A DNA stretch of 64,000 nt from Rhipidocladum racemiflorum (taxonomy: Eukaryota; Streptophyta; Magnoliopsida; Poales; Poaceae), in assembly GCA_036346355.1 (NCBI GenBank), contig CM070583.1:806001-870000 (forward strand), given 5' to 3'. Shown in pieces: positions 46,332 through 57,128 of this stretch; position 1 is the first letter of the stretch, and the number at the start of each line of letters is the position of its first letter. The notes under the pieces are model-generated. The model was not told where the DNA came from, ran no database searches, and worked only from the letters and a program-made list of their open reading frames with translations. The position numbers were made by a program, and so were the translations under genes.

Positions 46332-46950
46332 TTGCAGCAAAATGGCATACTCCTCTGTGGCTTTCCAAAGGAACCCACTTTTTTTCCCCCCTTGCAAAGG
46401 CCAGTCCAGTCCATCAAATCTGCCACATGAAGATGGCATATTCTGCCTACATCCACAAACTTCTCTGTCTAGCTTTTCTGCACCAAGGCATCATCCTCTA
46501 CCAAACAGCCAATGACAAGTTGTAACTTTAAGATTTAGAGACTGGCTATTTGAGTATACAGCGACATCTGGCAACGCCAGATTTGAAGCAAAGCAATGAT
46601 TGATGAGTTATATTCACAGAAATTAGTATCCTGACCAAGTCAATACAATAGATGGGGAAAAAGAAAAGAAAATACCTATCACATTGCTATGATATAATTA
46701 AAAAGAATGGGAGGTGAAAGAAAAGTCCTCTCTGAATGCAGCGCCATTCATCTATTGCTCGGGAATCACCTTCACTCTTCAGGATAAGTGAAGCAATTTT
46801 CACTGTCCCACATAGCATCATCCGCAAGAGACGCATCAAAAGCCATCTCTGATCCATCTATCAAGAGAAAAATGTCTCTGCTCCGACATACCTCTACCTC
46901 CTGATGGAGATAGCCCGATAATGCGATGCCGATGAAGAATGGTGAATAGA
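46332..46950 (-). other. Downstream region of the GT14 gene
   Basis: Likely contains the 3' UTR of the GT14 gene in its right part. The left part is plain intergenic DNA. No polyadenylation signal can be chosen with confidence. Confidence 0.35.
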
Positions 46951-48802
46951 TCAAAAGTCCAACACGGTCGAAGTGAGGTTCATCAACGGACCCAGAGCAC
47001 TAGGAGCAAACTTCCTAGCAAAGAGGTAGCAGACAGAAGTGGGCTTCGAGTTGTAAGTGCATCGTGTACCATTATTCCTGATGGCCTGGATGAACTCCAC
47101 ATTGATGCTCGCAGCACCATACATTGCTGGGTGAGGGCCTCCTCTTGACCAATCAACCCATGTGATGGTCCTGTTGGCATTGAGGGACCCATGAAACAAA
47201 TGAAGATAAGTCGGTATGTAATGCTCGTCTGAGTAGCAAGATGGTCTGCAATGCTTCCGGAAGATCGAATAGTATTTGTAGTCCGCTACAATTTGCACAG
47301 CCAATTCACGGTTAAGTTCAAACCACTCGGACCCTTTTCTCCATTGACTCGACAAGATGTCAGGGGCCATCCGACGGTTGTAGCGACCAGCACATTGAGG
47401 GGTGTCGATGTTATAAGACTCGACAAAGCTGTGTTCGGAGTTTATAAGGTACTCATAGACGGTTGGGAAGTTGAACACTGGAATGCAGCTCTCCGAGAGC
47501 AGAACGAAGCGCTCATTCGAGAAATCCAACAAGGCATTGGCCAGCAGGCGCTTCTCAGCATCCACAAGGGTTATCGATCCCCAAGACACTTCCTGCATTG
47601 GCAAGGAATAAATATTAGAAATGTGCAACAAAGCTATATGTTCATCAAGGACTGAAAAATATAGAACGAATGCACGCATTACATAGGTTTGGTAGCACTA
47701 CTTTCAAATTTGAAGGTGATATTTTAGCTGGAAAAAGGAAGAAAAAGCAGATTAACATATCACTCCAAAAACCTGCTTTATAAATCCCCAACCATAGGGC
47801 GGCCCAAATTTCCCGACTGATTATTATGCAGACGATTTAGCCGGAACATCGTTCATCAAGCATGTTAATATCACATTATGTAATATCCGTGGACACCAGT
47901 AGTTACAGAACCAGCCAAGTAGTTTAGCAACCTAGCATGGGGACAAGCAAACATATTCGCCCTAGAGCAAATCCTGACCCATTTGCACGCATATCCCAAT
48001 CAGCTTGAGCACATGGGCAATCACCGACCGGCGCGACAACCGGCCAGCAGCTGCCTGATTCACTCCACCAAGGCACCAGCTGCCCAATCAATCGCAAATT
48101 GGCAACGCAATGCGACTAATTCGCAAGCTATGGGATTCAATTACAATGTAATGCAATGGTAATGTGTTAAAATTAACAAGAGAATAGGAGATAGTACCAT
48201 GTAATGTTGAGAGAGAGAGAGAGAGAGAGAGAGGCAAAAGCAAAGCTGACCTCGCTGGGGATCTGGCGGCCGTAGAAGGCGGAGCTCTTGGAGACGTTGA
48301 GCTTGTAGTCCGGGAGGGTGTGGACGTAGACGGAGTAGAGCCCCTGGTGGCCGCGGAAGAAGCGGTCCCAAAGCGGCGTGAAGGGGAGCGGACCGCGGGT
48401 CATGAAGAGGAAGGCGACCTTGGGCACGCGCTGGAAGGGGAACTCCTCGGCTTTGGGGACGAGGGAGGCGCGCCAGAAGAGCTCGTCGTCGGACATGGAG
48501 TGGACGAGGTGGGGCGGGTGGACGAAGGCCATGAAGGAGGGGCCGCAGTCGGCGCGGTCGCAGGCGCCAAACGTGGTGGCCGGGAAGAAGAGCTCGGTGT
48601 GCGAGTTGTAGTAGTAGCGAGAGACGTTGGCGCTGACGGAGAGGCCGATGACGACGCCGGCCATGAAGATGACCATGGCGGTGACGAGCTTGACGAGGCC
48701 GGCGGACCAGTCCTTGCGTGGCGTGGGCGGGAAGTAGTCGGCCTCGACGTCGCCCGCGCCGCGGGACTTGAGCATCGGCTTCGACTCCCCCCACATCATC
48801 AT
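46951..48802 (-). CDS. GT14 family glycosyltransferase (BC10-like, core-2/I-branching type), complete
   Basis: Two exons, 48802-48251 and 47592-46951, encode 397 residues, the usual length. BC10-like proteins are Golgi type II membrane proteins of the GT14 family. Rice BRITTLE CULM 10 affects cellulose and arabinogalactan levels, but the substrate of this protein is not evident. Residues 36-58 form the signal anchor (LVTAMVIFMAGVVIGLSV). The Branch domain begins near residue 128 (KVAFLFMTRGPLPF). It continues with VSWGSITLVDAEKRLLANAL, FVLLSESCIPVFNF, the conserved WRKGSEWFELNRELA and CYSDEHYIPTYL, and RTITWVDWSRGGPHP. The protein ends LDF. The ATG at 48800-48802 opens a run of three ATGs, and the upstream in-frame sequence has no ATG. 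Donor is GAG|GTCAGC, acceptor ATGCAG|GAA, both phase 0. Intron 1 begins beside a (GA)n tract. Confidence 0.92.
48207..48233. repeat. (GA)n microsatellite inside GT14 intron 1
   Basis: About 12 GA units lying roughly 15-40 bases downstream of the exon 1 splice donor on the minus strand. There it is a polypyrimidine (CT)n run. Confidence 0.9.
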
Positions 48803-49330
48803 GTACTCTGCTTCCTCCCGGCAGAAGCAGAAGCAGAAGCAGAAGCAGAAGCAGATCACAACAAGGGAACCTCACCGCTGGCGGCGAGATCGGGCGAGAA
48901 AAAAGGTTGGATTTTTACGGCGGAATCGGGCCCGCCGCGACGGGCGAATCCGCAGAGAGAAGCCTTGGCGATCTCCAACCAGAGTTCACCAAGAATCCAA
49001 CCAAATCGCGAGCGGATCGAGGCCGCGTGAGGCGCACGGGAAAAGACGACGCCTTTATAGCGCAGGCAGCAAGGCAGGCGCTGCGACACGGCAAGGAGAG
49101 GAGAAAGAAGGGGGAGGAGAGAGAGGCTGCGTCTCTGCTCTGCGTGTCTTCCTTGGTGGCTAAGGAGCAGGAGGAGCAGGAGGAGGAGGAGGGGCAAGGG
49201 GCGGGGGAAGCGCGTGGAGGAGGAGGTTGTCGCTGTCTCCGCTTCGGACCGCGGCTCGCTCGAGTGACACGACGCGAGACGGACCGCGGCAGGGGAGGCG
49301 TGGTGGTAGTACCGTAGTGCTGGTATTTAT
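48803..49330 (-). promoter_or_regulatory. GT14 5' UTR and proximal promoter
   Basis: GC-rich sequence upstream of the GT14 start codon. It includes a hexanucleotide repeat (GCAGAA)n at 48821-48855 and GAGGAG-rich tracts at 49160-49200. Transcription probably starts in this interval, but no start site can be fixed. Confidence 0.4.
48821..48855. repeat. (GCAGAA)n hexanucleotide repeat in GT14 leader
   Basis: About six tandem copies, 20-50 bases upstream of the GT14 ATG. In the GT14 frame they would read as Cys-Phe repeats, but no upstream ATG exists, so they are untranslated if only ATG is used. Confidence 0.85.
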
Positions 49331-50942
49331 CGATCGATCGAGATTTCCTTCTCCAAGTGTTCGTGGTGGTCGCGCATGGCGAGAGGAACAAGAAGAGGGC
49401 TTCACTTCCATTATTATATCGATGGGAGTCTATACTTATCATCCGAATGTTTTCCCTCTAATTAACATTTAATTTTTGGATTGTTGGATACCTTATCTGA
49501 ATATCACTGGATCGTTAGATCAAATTATAGGATCGGATGTAATCGATACTTTCGAATCTCAACAATGATCTGATGGTCTTAGATTCGGATGATTTCAGCA
49601 ATAAAAACATCCATATGATGCTTTATCAAATCCCTATATTAATTGTCAGAGCTCTACTTCTATTACATTTATAGATCCGATAAAATTAGGTATTTTTACC
49701 TTTATTAAATCTGTGGAGCTGAAGCTACAGATAGATATAGTAAGAATATTTAGCCGGATCATCTTGTTAACATTTTATTAAACCAACGATGTTTTCGAGC
49801 CTTCATGCACCAATCCTCCCTCCTGTACCCTTACAGAATACAGAGGCGGAGCCGACGAGGCAAAAGAACACAGCTTCCATTGATAAGCAACGCACGCACG
49901 CGTTACAAACAAGAAGAAGCTACGTTGTTCTGAATCTCTCAATGCCCGTTGGACGACCTGGCCTGGCCTGGCCTCTTTGGGTGTGATGAGCTGCAGAATC
50001 GGATGCTAATTAGCTAGCTCCAGCATCGATCACTACGCTAGCTGTACCTACGTGTATTACTGACTGGTACTTTACTAGCCGAGTACTTCAATCGGATGCA
50101 TGCAGTTATGCAGTTGCACACCATCGATCTGCAATTCTGCATTCATTCAGAAGCAGACAGGGAAGGGAATTGGACTGGCTGGCTGGCATGCGTACATACG
50201 GTTTCAGGTTCCAGTAGAAACGAAAACAGTTCTAGATTTTTGGTAGAAACGTTTCAGTTTGGATTCCGTGAACCGGCGATTCAGTCGCGGTGTGGAAAAA
50301 GAGGAAACGATCCAAGGAGAATCGTTCCGAGCTTTAGCCCGTTTGGTTGGGTTTCTTTCGGAATCTAGTAGAAACGATTCGATTCCAAGTTACCAAACGG
50401 GGCGGCCTACATTCCTTGAGAGGGATAAGATCTTATAAGAATGCATGCTGCTATGGTGAGTACTGTTTGTATCTATGTATCAGTTATGCTTCTTACTGTA
50501 TATTATGTATCCATTGAATATTTACTTGCTGCCGGTAATATTACCAGTACATGCATGCAATATTTAACTTCGTACTTTTACCGCCTAACTATGAAATTAA
50601 ATTAACTTTGTCCGTGTTACTTTTGCAGCGGTCGATGCGTCCGATCGAGTGTCTGACCACACGAGCGACGAACAATAATTGAACGGTCCAGTCCGTTGGT
50701 TTGAACCGTTCGTACGTACGTACGTGTCGCTGCTGTTCTCGTCTGGTCTTCGTGCTTGTCGTCACCTTTCTTCTTCGCCTGAGATTTGAAAGTGTTGACT
50801 CGATCGAATTGCAATGACCGCGTTGACTCATCCACTCTTGACTGGTTCATGCATGCTTCAAGTTGCCAAGCCAAGAGATCGGGGAAGGGAGAATTGTTCA
50901 ACAAATATCTTCCTCGATCATAGTGTCTATACATACGCGCTA
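49331..50942. other. Intergenic with one MITE, no gene recognised
   Basis: Besides the MITE at 49424-49634 there is a segment near 50200-50405 containing GTAGAAACG/CGTTTCTAC motifs and ending TACCAAACGGGGC, which looks like a decayed MITE. No protein-coding similarity is seen. Confidence 0.4.
49424..49634. mobile_element. Mutator-like MITE, second family member, 211 bp
   Basis: Termini GGGAGTCTATACTTATCATCC and TATGATGCTTTATCAAATCCC resemble the element at 46123-46322. Flanking 9-base sequences TATATCGAT and TATATTAAT match at seven of nine positions, consistent with an older insertion. Confidence 0.6.
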
Positions 50943-51539
50943 AGCCTTTTTCATACTCCGTACTCTTATTTCCAATACACTATTTAAACCAACGTGTTAT
51001 ACTTCTTTATCACTTTAATTAAGCTTAAATACTACTTCTACGATACTCCAATACAACATAGTTGAAAATTTTTATCGGAGCCCTTTAATTTTGTTATGTA
51101 CCCATTTTCATATGTAAAAACATTATATACACAAATAATGCTATAAAAAGTGGATTTTGATGGAATTTTTTGTGGTGCTCACTTTTAAGTATCTTATGAT
51201 CATTATTAGAGTATGTTCAAAAGGATAAAGAGATATAAACGTTTTGTTTAAGCGGTAAATGAGAAGTGGAAGTACGTACTCCCAAGAGTATGAAACCATT
51301 TTCAAGATACTACAATGTAATATTGTGGGGGGGGGGGGATTCATCGAAGCCTTTTATTTTTTGCTATATAACCTTTTTCATATGTAAAAAGAGTGCATAA
51401 ACAAATTTATTTTTTTCTATATACCCTATATACTCGAAGCATCCATCTCTCGACCATCGTGCATTCCTACTGCATGGTCTGACTGACTTTTTTTTTTTTG
51501 AAAGAGTATGAAACCATTTTCAATCTCCCTCCCTCTCTC

Positions 51540-51631
51540 TCACACACGCATACACACACATATGTATACATACATACATTCATACATATATACATATATA
51601 TGTATACATACATACATACATACATACATAT
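51540..51631. repeat. CA/CATA compound microsatellite
   Basis: Runs of CACACA followed by interrupted ATAC tetranucleotides, lying directly against the left end of a foldback copy. Confidence 0.85.
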
Positions 51632-52408
51632 GAAGCCTTTTTCGTACTCTTAGGAATATGTACTCCCACCTCCAGTATACCATTTAAACGAATGTGTTAT
51701 ACTCCTTTATCACTTTCAATATACTCTAATAATAATTCTAAGATACTACAATATAATATTGTGGAAAAAATTCATCGGAACCCTTTATTTTTTGCTACAT
51801 ACGCTTTTCCATATGCAAAAAGAGTGCATAAACAAATTATGCTATAAATGGTGGAGTTTGATGAAAATTTTAGTAGAACTCACTTTAGAGCATCTTATAA
51901 TCAGTATTAGAGTATACTCAAGAGGATAAAGAAGTATAACAATATCATTTAAACAATATATTGAGAGTGGGAGTACATACTCCCAAGGGTATGGAACCAT
52001 TTTCATATACACACACTCACAACATAGTGAGTATCTACGAAGGGTATGTATATGTAGTATACGAGTATATAAGATTAGCTATGTGGTATTTATATTTTTT
52101 AAAGGTGGTATGCATATTTTTAGACGTACTTTTTTAGTCCGTATATAAAGGTATTTGTAAAATACACTAAAAATATGTACTCTTTTGCAATTTTTTTAAT
52201 GTGGATCACATTATAATATCTTATAATTAGTATATAAGTGTATTTAAAGTGATAAAGGAGTATTTTAAGTTTGTTTATATAGTCAAAGGTGAAAGTAACT
52301 ACACCAAAAGTAGTGTGTATTAATATATGCCCACGCAGCCTAGCCACTCGGAGCATCCATCTCTCATGGCCGGTCGGTCGTGCATTCCTACTGCATGGTC
52401 TAACTGAC

Positions 52409-53146
52409 TTTTTTTTTTGAAAGAGAGGTAGGAGCTCTGTCAATTCATTAAGGAAGGACGAAAATACAATACAAAATTCACGGTGACACAAATAGGGCCC
52501 CGATTGCGGCGTTTAAAAAGCTATATCAACCCAGTCTAGGGACAAACAGACATCCAATAACAACCAAAGAAGAACAGCTCCGACCGGGGGATAAAGGCTG
52601 TGATGAGAGCAGTCAACTTATACAACTTTAGGAGCGAAACTTCCCGGCGATGGCGTAGTTCGCTAGGTCTTCCATGGCCTTCTGCACAACGTTTTGAACA
52701 GCAGAGTACCTGTTATTGAAAATGCGAGCATTCTGCTCCTTCCAAATATTCCAAAAACCGTAGATTAAGATCCCGTCAAGCTCCGCGTGGAGTTCGTTAG
52801 ATCTGAAAGTGCGCAGGTGCTGCCACTAAGAGGAAATCGTGGAAACGGAGTTGTCGTCTGTCCTTGCCGGGGCTTGGATTTGAAGCTTTGAAAACAAAGT
52901 CGACTAGAAGAGCTTTGCGAAACTGCACATGAGCATTAGATGGGCGGTTGACTCGATGCCAGAATCACAAAGACAACGTGCTGTGTCATGTGGCCATCCT
53001 CTGAGAGCTAAGTTATCAGAGGTTAAGATCCTATTTTGCACCGGTAGTCAAGTAAAGAACTTACATTTGCTTTCGGTATTCGTTCTCCAGATTGAGTTGA
53101 AAAGGCAAAATTTGTTTCTATTGTTCTGTCTGTTGCTCATTCACTA
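52409..53146 (-). pseudogene. LINE 3' remnant (zf-RVT region, ORF2 C-terminus)
   Basis: On the minus strand from about 53080 the frame reads KFFTWLPVQNRILTSDNL, then RGWPHDTARCLCDSG and ESTAHLMLMCSFAKLF. This is the zf-RVT pattern (WL..RI.T.DNL..RGW...C.LC...E...H....C.FA) of plant LINE reverse transcriptases. After an in-frame stop, ILIYGFWNIWKEQNARIFN and LANYAIAGKF follow, the typical C-terminus, ending near 52629. A T run at 52409-52418 is the poly(A) tail. Catalytic domains are absent and stops are present. Confidence 0.8.
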
Positions 53147-53159
53147 ATAACAATTGAAA

Positions 53160-53345
53160 TGAAACATATACATTTGAAAAAATATACTTGAATTCAAAAA
53201 TTTTGAACGAATTTAGATCATATGCTTTGCTGATTTATATATAAAATCATCACATACCTACAACCAAAGTATCATCAAAAAAGAAAACTCTAGTTTGAAT
53301 TTTAGTTCAAACTTGTTTGAACAAGTTAGTAAACGGGTTAAATTG
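53160..53345. repeat. Dispersed repeat, inverted relative to 57285-57480
   Basis: Shares AGTTCAAACTTGTTTGAAC, GCTGATTTATATATAAAATCA and GAATTTAGATCATATG, as reverse complement, with 57285-57480. Both are followed on their outer side by an ATGGTG(T)CCC-like stretch. It is an AT-rich non-coding repeat of unknown family. Confidence 0.6.
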
Positions 53346-53489
53346 ATAGAGAAAATTGTGTTCAATATATAGGGAAAATACCCATTTTTGAATTATGGTG
53401 CTGATACACCATGGTGCCCGCTGCCCGGGTAATGTGTGTGTATAGGAAAATGAAAGCATACTACCAAGAGTATGTACTCTGTACTCTCT

Positions 53490-53496
53490 GTGTGTG

Positions 53497-53561
<65 letters not shown>
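53490..53561. repeat. (TA)n(TG)n compound microsatellite
   Basis: About 10 TA units followed by about 23 TG units. Confidence 0.95.
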
Positions 53562-53562
<1 letters not shown>

Positions 53563-53921
53563 AAGCCCATTTTGTACTCCCAGGTGTAAGTCTTTTCCAT
53601 ATATTTAGGAGTACGTACTCTCACTTCCAATATACTACTTAAACGAATATGTTATACTCATTTATCACTTTCAGTATACTTCAATACTAATTCTAAGATA
53701 CTCCGGTGCAACATGGATGGAAAAAAGTCATCGAAGCATTTTATTTTTTGCTATATATCTTTTTCTATATGTAAAAGGAATATATAAAGAAATTATGTTA
53801 TAAAGAGTGGACTTTGATGAAATTTTTCGTAGAACTTACTTTGGAGTATCTTATAATCAGTATTAGAGTATACTTGAAAAGATAAAGATATATAACATCA
53901 TTTAAGGGGTATAATAAAAGG

Positions 53922-53923
<2 letters not shown>

Positions 53924-53952
<29 letters not shown>

Positions 53953-53983
53953 CTATATCTGTGTGTGTGTGTGTGTGTGTGTA
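53924..53983. repeat. (AT)n(GT)n compound microsatellite
   Basis: About 12 AT units, a short CTATATCT bridge and about 11 GT units, between two foldback copies. Confidence 0.95.
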
Positions 53984-54113
53984 AAAGGAATATATAGGAA
54001 AATGGTTCCATACTTCTGGGAATACGTATTCCCACTTTCAGTATACTACTTAAATGATGTTGTTACACATCTCTATCATTTTGAGTACATTCTAATACTG
54101 ATTATAAGTGTAA

Positions 54114-56725
54114 CATCCCAAACTTTTAAAATAATATTTTATTACTTATTTCTAATTTTCTAAGGTTTTTGCTGAATTTTTGGAATCTATAAAATTATTT
54201 TTCTATTTTTAGTTTTACAAAAAGAATTTATTGCGGCCAAATTATAACTCAAATTTTTTTGAAAATTTTAAAGCAAGTTGAAACTTGGTCCGTCGTGAAC
54301 GATGAGCGCTCAGTTCGGGTTCAGATGAAAGGACATTAGCGCCAGACTAAAAGGACTTGGTCCGACGTGAAAGTGAATTTGCTGAACTTAAGATCGGGCT
54401 GAATTTCTTGAACTTATGAGGGAAAAGAAGTGAACTTTGCTCCAAGTTGTCTTAAGAATTTAACCTATGAACCAAGATACTGAACTTATGCATAATCCCT
54501 CTTTATAGTACGGCTAAACAAAAATAAAACTAGCTACAAGACTTGAATCAACTCCCAAGTCAAACTAGGAATGAATAAACCTTAGCATTTGTCCTTTCAG
54601 AGAAATCTTCACTTCAACAAGGGTATAAGAGTTGATCATCAAACACCAGAACTCATAAATAATTTAAATAACCAATTAGGGGGCCTAGATGCTTTCACAA
54701 TTTCTCGTGCCTTTGTTTCCTCAGAACGCCACGATGTCTGGAGCACGAACTGAACACCACCGCCGTGCCCTTGCAAGCTTCCCGATGTTTCGGACCTCCT
54801 CCTCCAAAACCGTTTGGGTCACTTTGTGCCACTAGTCGTCGTGAAAGTAATCACTCAATCAATTCCAAGTTTGGTGCACTGTGGGCGACTAATTTTGTGT
54901 TTTACCAAAGTGTGTTCATCGTCGTTCATCACATCGCTGCATCGCTATTCGTGCCACTTCGTTGTCATCGTTGTGTCAGACCCCGGAGAAACACTTCCGA
55001 AGATGCGGCCCAGCCCATGCGGTTGAATTCGTCGGCGATGTGGACGACCGAAGAGGCGGAGGCCAGAGGCGGGGCCGACCAAGAGGGCCACCGAGGCGTG
55101 CGCCCAAAGGAGTCGGCTGATGCAGAGAAGGCTAGCACGAATGTGCACCGAGGTAGGCGTCGGCGCGGACTGAGTGACGGAAGACCGAGGCGGGGCCGAA
55201 ATCAGGCATGCAGAGTCACGGTCCGGTCGGACGAGGCCAGTGCGGGCTGGCGCGTGCAGCCGAAGTCGCCTACGGCACAGGCGACCAAAGAGGAGGAGGC
55301 CGGAGGCGGGGCCGACCAAAGGGCCACCGAGGCCACTGAGGGAGTCGTCAAGGGGGCCGCCGAGTGGAGCCAACCGATGCAGAGAAGGCTGGCACGGATG
55401 TGAGCCGAGGCAGGCGCTTGCACGGGTTGAGGTGACAGAAGACCGAGGTGAGGCCGGAACCAAGCGAGGGGAGTCGCGATCCGGCCGGATGAGGTCGGTG
55501 CGGTGGGGGCACGAAGGTGAAGAGGGCGCGGATCACCGGAGGTCAAAGAACCCGCGGGAGCCAGCAGGTCCAAGGCCGATGACGACAGGTGCCCGGCAGC
55601 GGCAGATCCTTTTTTCCACTCCCATCAAGCCGTTTTTTCCTTTGTCCGTTAGATGTAGATGCAAACCATAGAACAAACGAATCTGCAAAGCAATCGTCGT
55701 GGAAAGAATCGCAGGCTTGATCCACCATGACTCAGCAAGAACTGGATCGGAGAACCTTGGTTCTCAATTAGCTGCACAAAAACCAAACCCTAGATGGGTC
55801 CTTGAATTCATAGGCAAACACACACCATGACTACCAATGTCGCCAGCTTCAATGATCAGCTACCAAAGGGGCTAAACACGATGGTTGGTGAGCATCGCGT
55901 GAACAATTCTAAAGGGCCTTAAGATCTTGATCCTGGACGAGTAAGCTGGTTTTTAAAAATACAAAATAAATAGGAGAAAAAGTTCAAAAAATATAAAATT
56001 TGGTGGGTAGTGAGATTTCAATGAGATGAACAGAATGCACGGTTTGGATCAACAGTTTCGTCTTCAAATTTTGCAAACACAACGCTATAGCATGGAGGAT
56101 CTGTGCTATCGATAGCACACTAGCAATCCTCTATATTCTCTCTCTCTCTCTCTCTATCGATTGTGGTGTGCTAGGTAGGCAGGCAGTTGGTTTGTACAGT
56201 CGAATTATGTGCATTCCCAATGAAGATGCATCTCCTCCTTGCCCTCTCCACTCTTCCAGGCCGGCCTCCTTTGATAGGCAACCGATTGATGGATTACCAG
56301 TAGTAAGTAATCATCATTACTTGAGCAGAACATAACACCCAGGCAAGTTTCAACTACTGGACTAGTGGTGCAATGGATCTACCTCCCGGGCAGAGCGGGC
56401 TCAAGTCATAACAATATATACAATACAGCTTCGTTGTTGCAAATACTATAAAAACAGAGCTTTTCTAGACAAATCTTTGTGCTAGGCCGTCAGGTGGTAA
56501 GACTTGTCTCGTCTTAAAATTTACTGCTGCCAACGTTGGATGGGTGATCAAAGTCACCATGTGTGTAAGAGCATGAGAGGACAACAACTCAGCAAGATGT
56601 TAGAGAGAGGCAGAGCTAATGTATGTCCAAATGGCAGGTTCTCGCATCCTCCTCCTCTTCCCTCCCGTGCCCGCCGCCAGTCCCGTTTGGCTGATTGGAC
56701 GTGTTCCAAAACTCCAACATATATA
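54114..56725. other. Repeat-like intergenic DNA, possible gypsy LTR remnant
   Basis: Starts TGTAACATCCC, a typical plant gypsy LTR beginning, interrupting a foldback repeat. No matching LTR end, second LTR, primer site or pol domain can be identified, so this is only suggestive. The GC-rich part (54960-55570) has long open frames on both strands that follow from composition and an internal duplication. None resembles a protein family. A (CT)n run lies at 56130-56153. Confidence 0.4.
55045..55500. repeat. Tandem duplication, period about 236 bp, GC-rich
   Basis: The block starting GAAGAGGCGGAGGCCAGAGG at about 55049 recurs in diverged form at about 55285. Both contain GGCGGGGCCGACCAA, GATGCAGAGAAGGCT and a GAAGACCGAGG stretch followed by a CCGGTCGGACGAGG-like or CCGGCCGGATGAGG-like end. 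Indels between the copies are not multiples of three throughout, arguing against a conserved protein repeat. Confidence 0.65.
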
Positions 56726-57125
56726 GGTCCTGTTTGGAGGAACTGTGCTTCAGCTTTGGGCATAAAGCTCCCACAAACAACCCAGCTGCAAAGCAGCTGC
56801 ATAGCTAAGCCATAGCTAAAGCACCCCTAAAAGCCACAGCTGGTAGGAAGGTGCTTTTCAACTGTAACTTTGCTCGACCGTCTCCCTTCTCGCACCGTCG
56901 TCTCCCCATCTGGTCACCTCATCGACTCCCTCCGGCTCGGGCACCGCCTCCCCGACTCCCTCCTCACTTGGACCTACTCGGTTACCCCCCAAAAGCCACA
57001 GCTGCAGCAGCCAGTTTGCCAAACGACATATCAAGAAAAGTTACAGCCGCTAACTACAGCTGCTTTACAGCTCAACAAGCCAAAAACAGCTTTTCAGCCC
57101 AGCCGCAGCTCTCCCAAACAGACCC
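56726..57125. mobile_element. MITE with GGTCCTGTTTGG termini, 400 bp
   Basis: Begins GGTCCTGTTTGG and ends CCAAACAGACCC, good inverted repeats. It is flanked by ATA on both sides (56723-56725 and 57126-57128). The arms are rich in CAGCTG and CCACAGCTG. The middle (about 56870-56990) is a GC-rich, exon-like sequence in an otherwise AT-rich MITE, possibly captured host DNA. The 3-base duplication fits PIF/Harbinger-like elements, although TTA/TAA is more usual. Confidence 0.6.
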
Positions 57126-57128
57126 ATA

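Larger units (their letters stand above)
50943..54113. repeat. Cluster of related foldback repeats
   Basis: At least two full and four partial copies of one foldback family occur at about 50943-51305, 51303-51410, 51632-52006, 52115-52318, 53587-53915 and 53999-54113. A full copy is about 370 bp. It has long imperfect inverted arms containing GTACTCCCA, TTTAAACGAATGTGTTATACT and CTTTATCACTTT...TATACTCTAATA, around a centre with GAGTGCATAAACAAAT. The copies sit among TG/TA/CATA microsatellites. The last copy is cut off abruptly at 54113 by sequence beginning TGTAACATCCC. Confidence 0.65.

Noticed and set aside
48803..48859. Cys-Phe-repeat N-terminal extension of the GT14 protein
   Set aside because: The frame is open, but the apparent start at 48857-48859 is GTG. 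The first in-frame ATG is at 48802, so the repeat is taken as 5' UTR.
48320..49030. 236-codon plus-strand frame across the GT14 first exon
   Set aside because: Antisense shadow of a GC-rich exon, with acidic and Gly-rich low-complexity translation and no domain.
54765..55403. 212-codon frame in GC-rich DNA
   Set aside because: Arg/Ala/Glu-rich low-complexity translation over a tandem duplication. Equally long frames exist on the other strand, and no domain is present.
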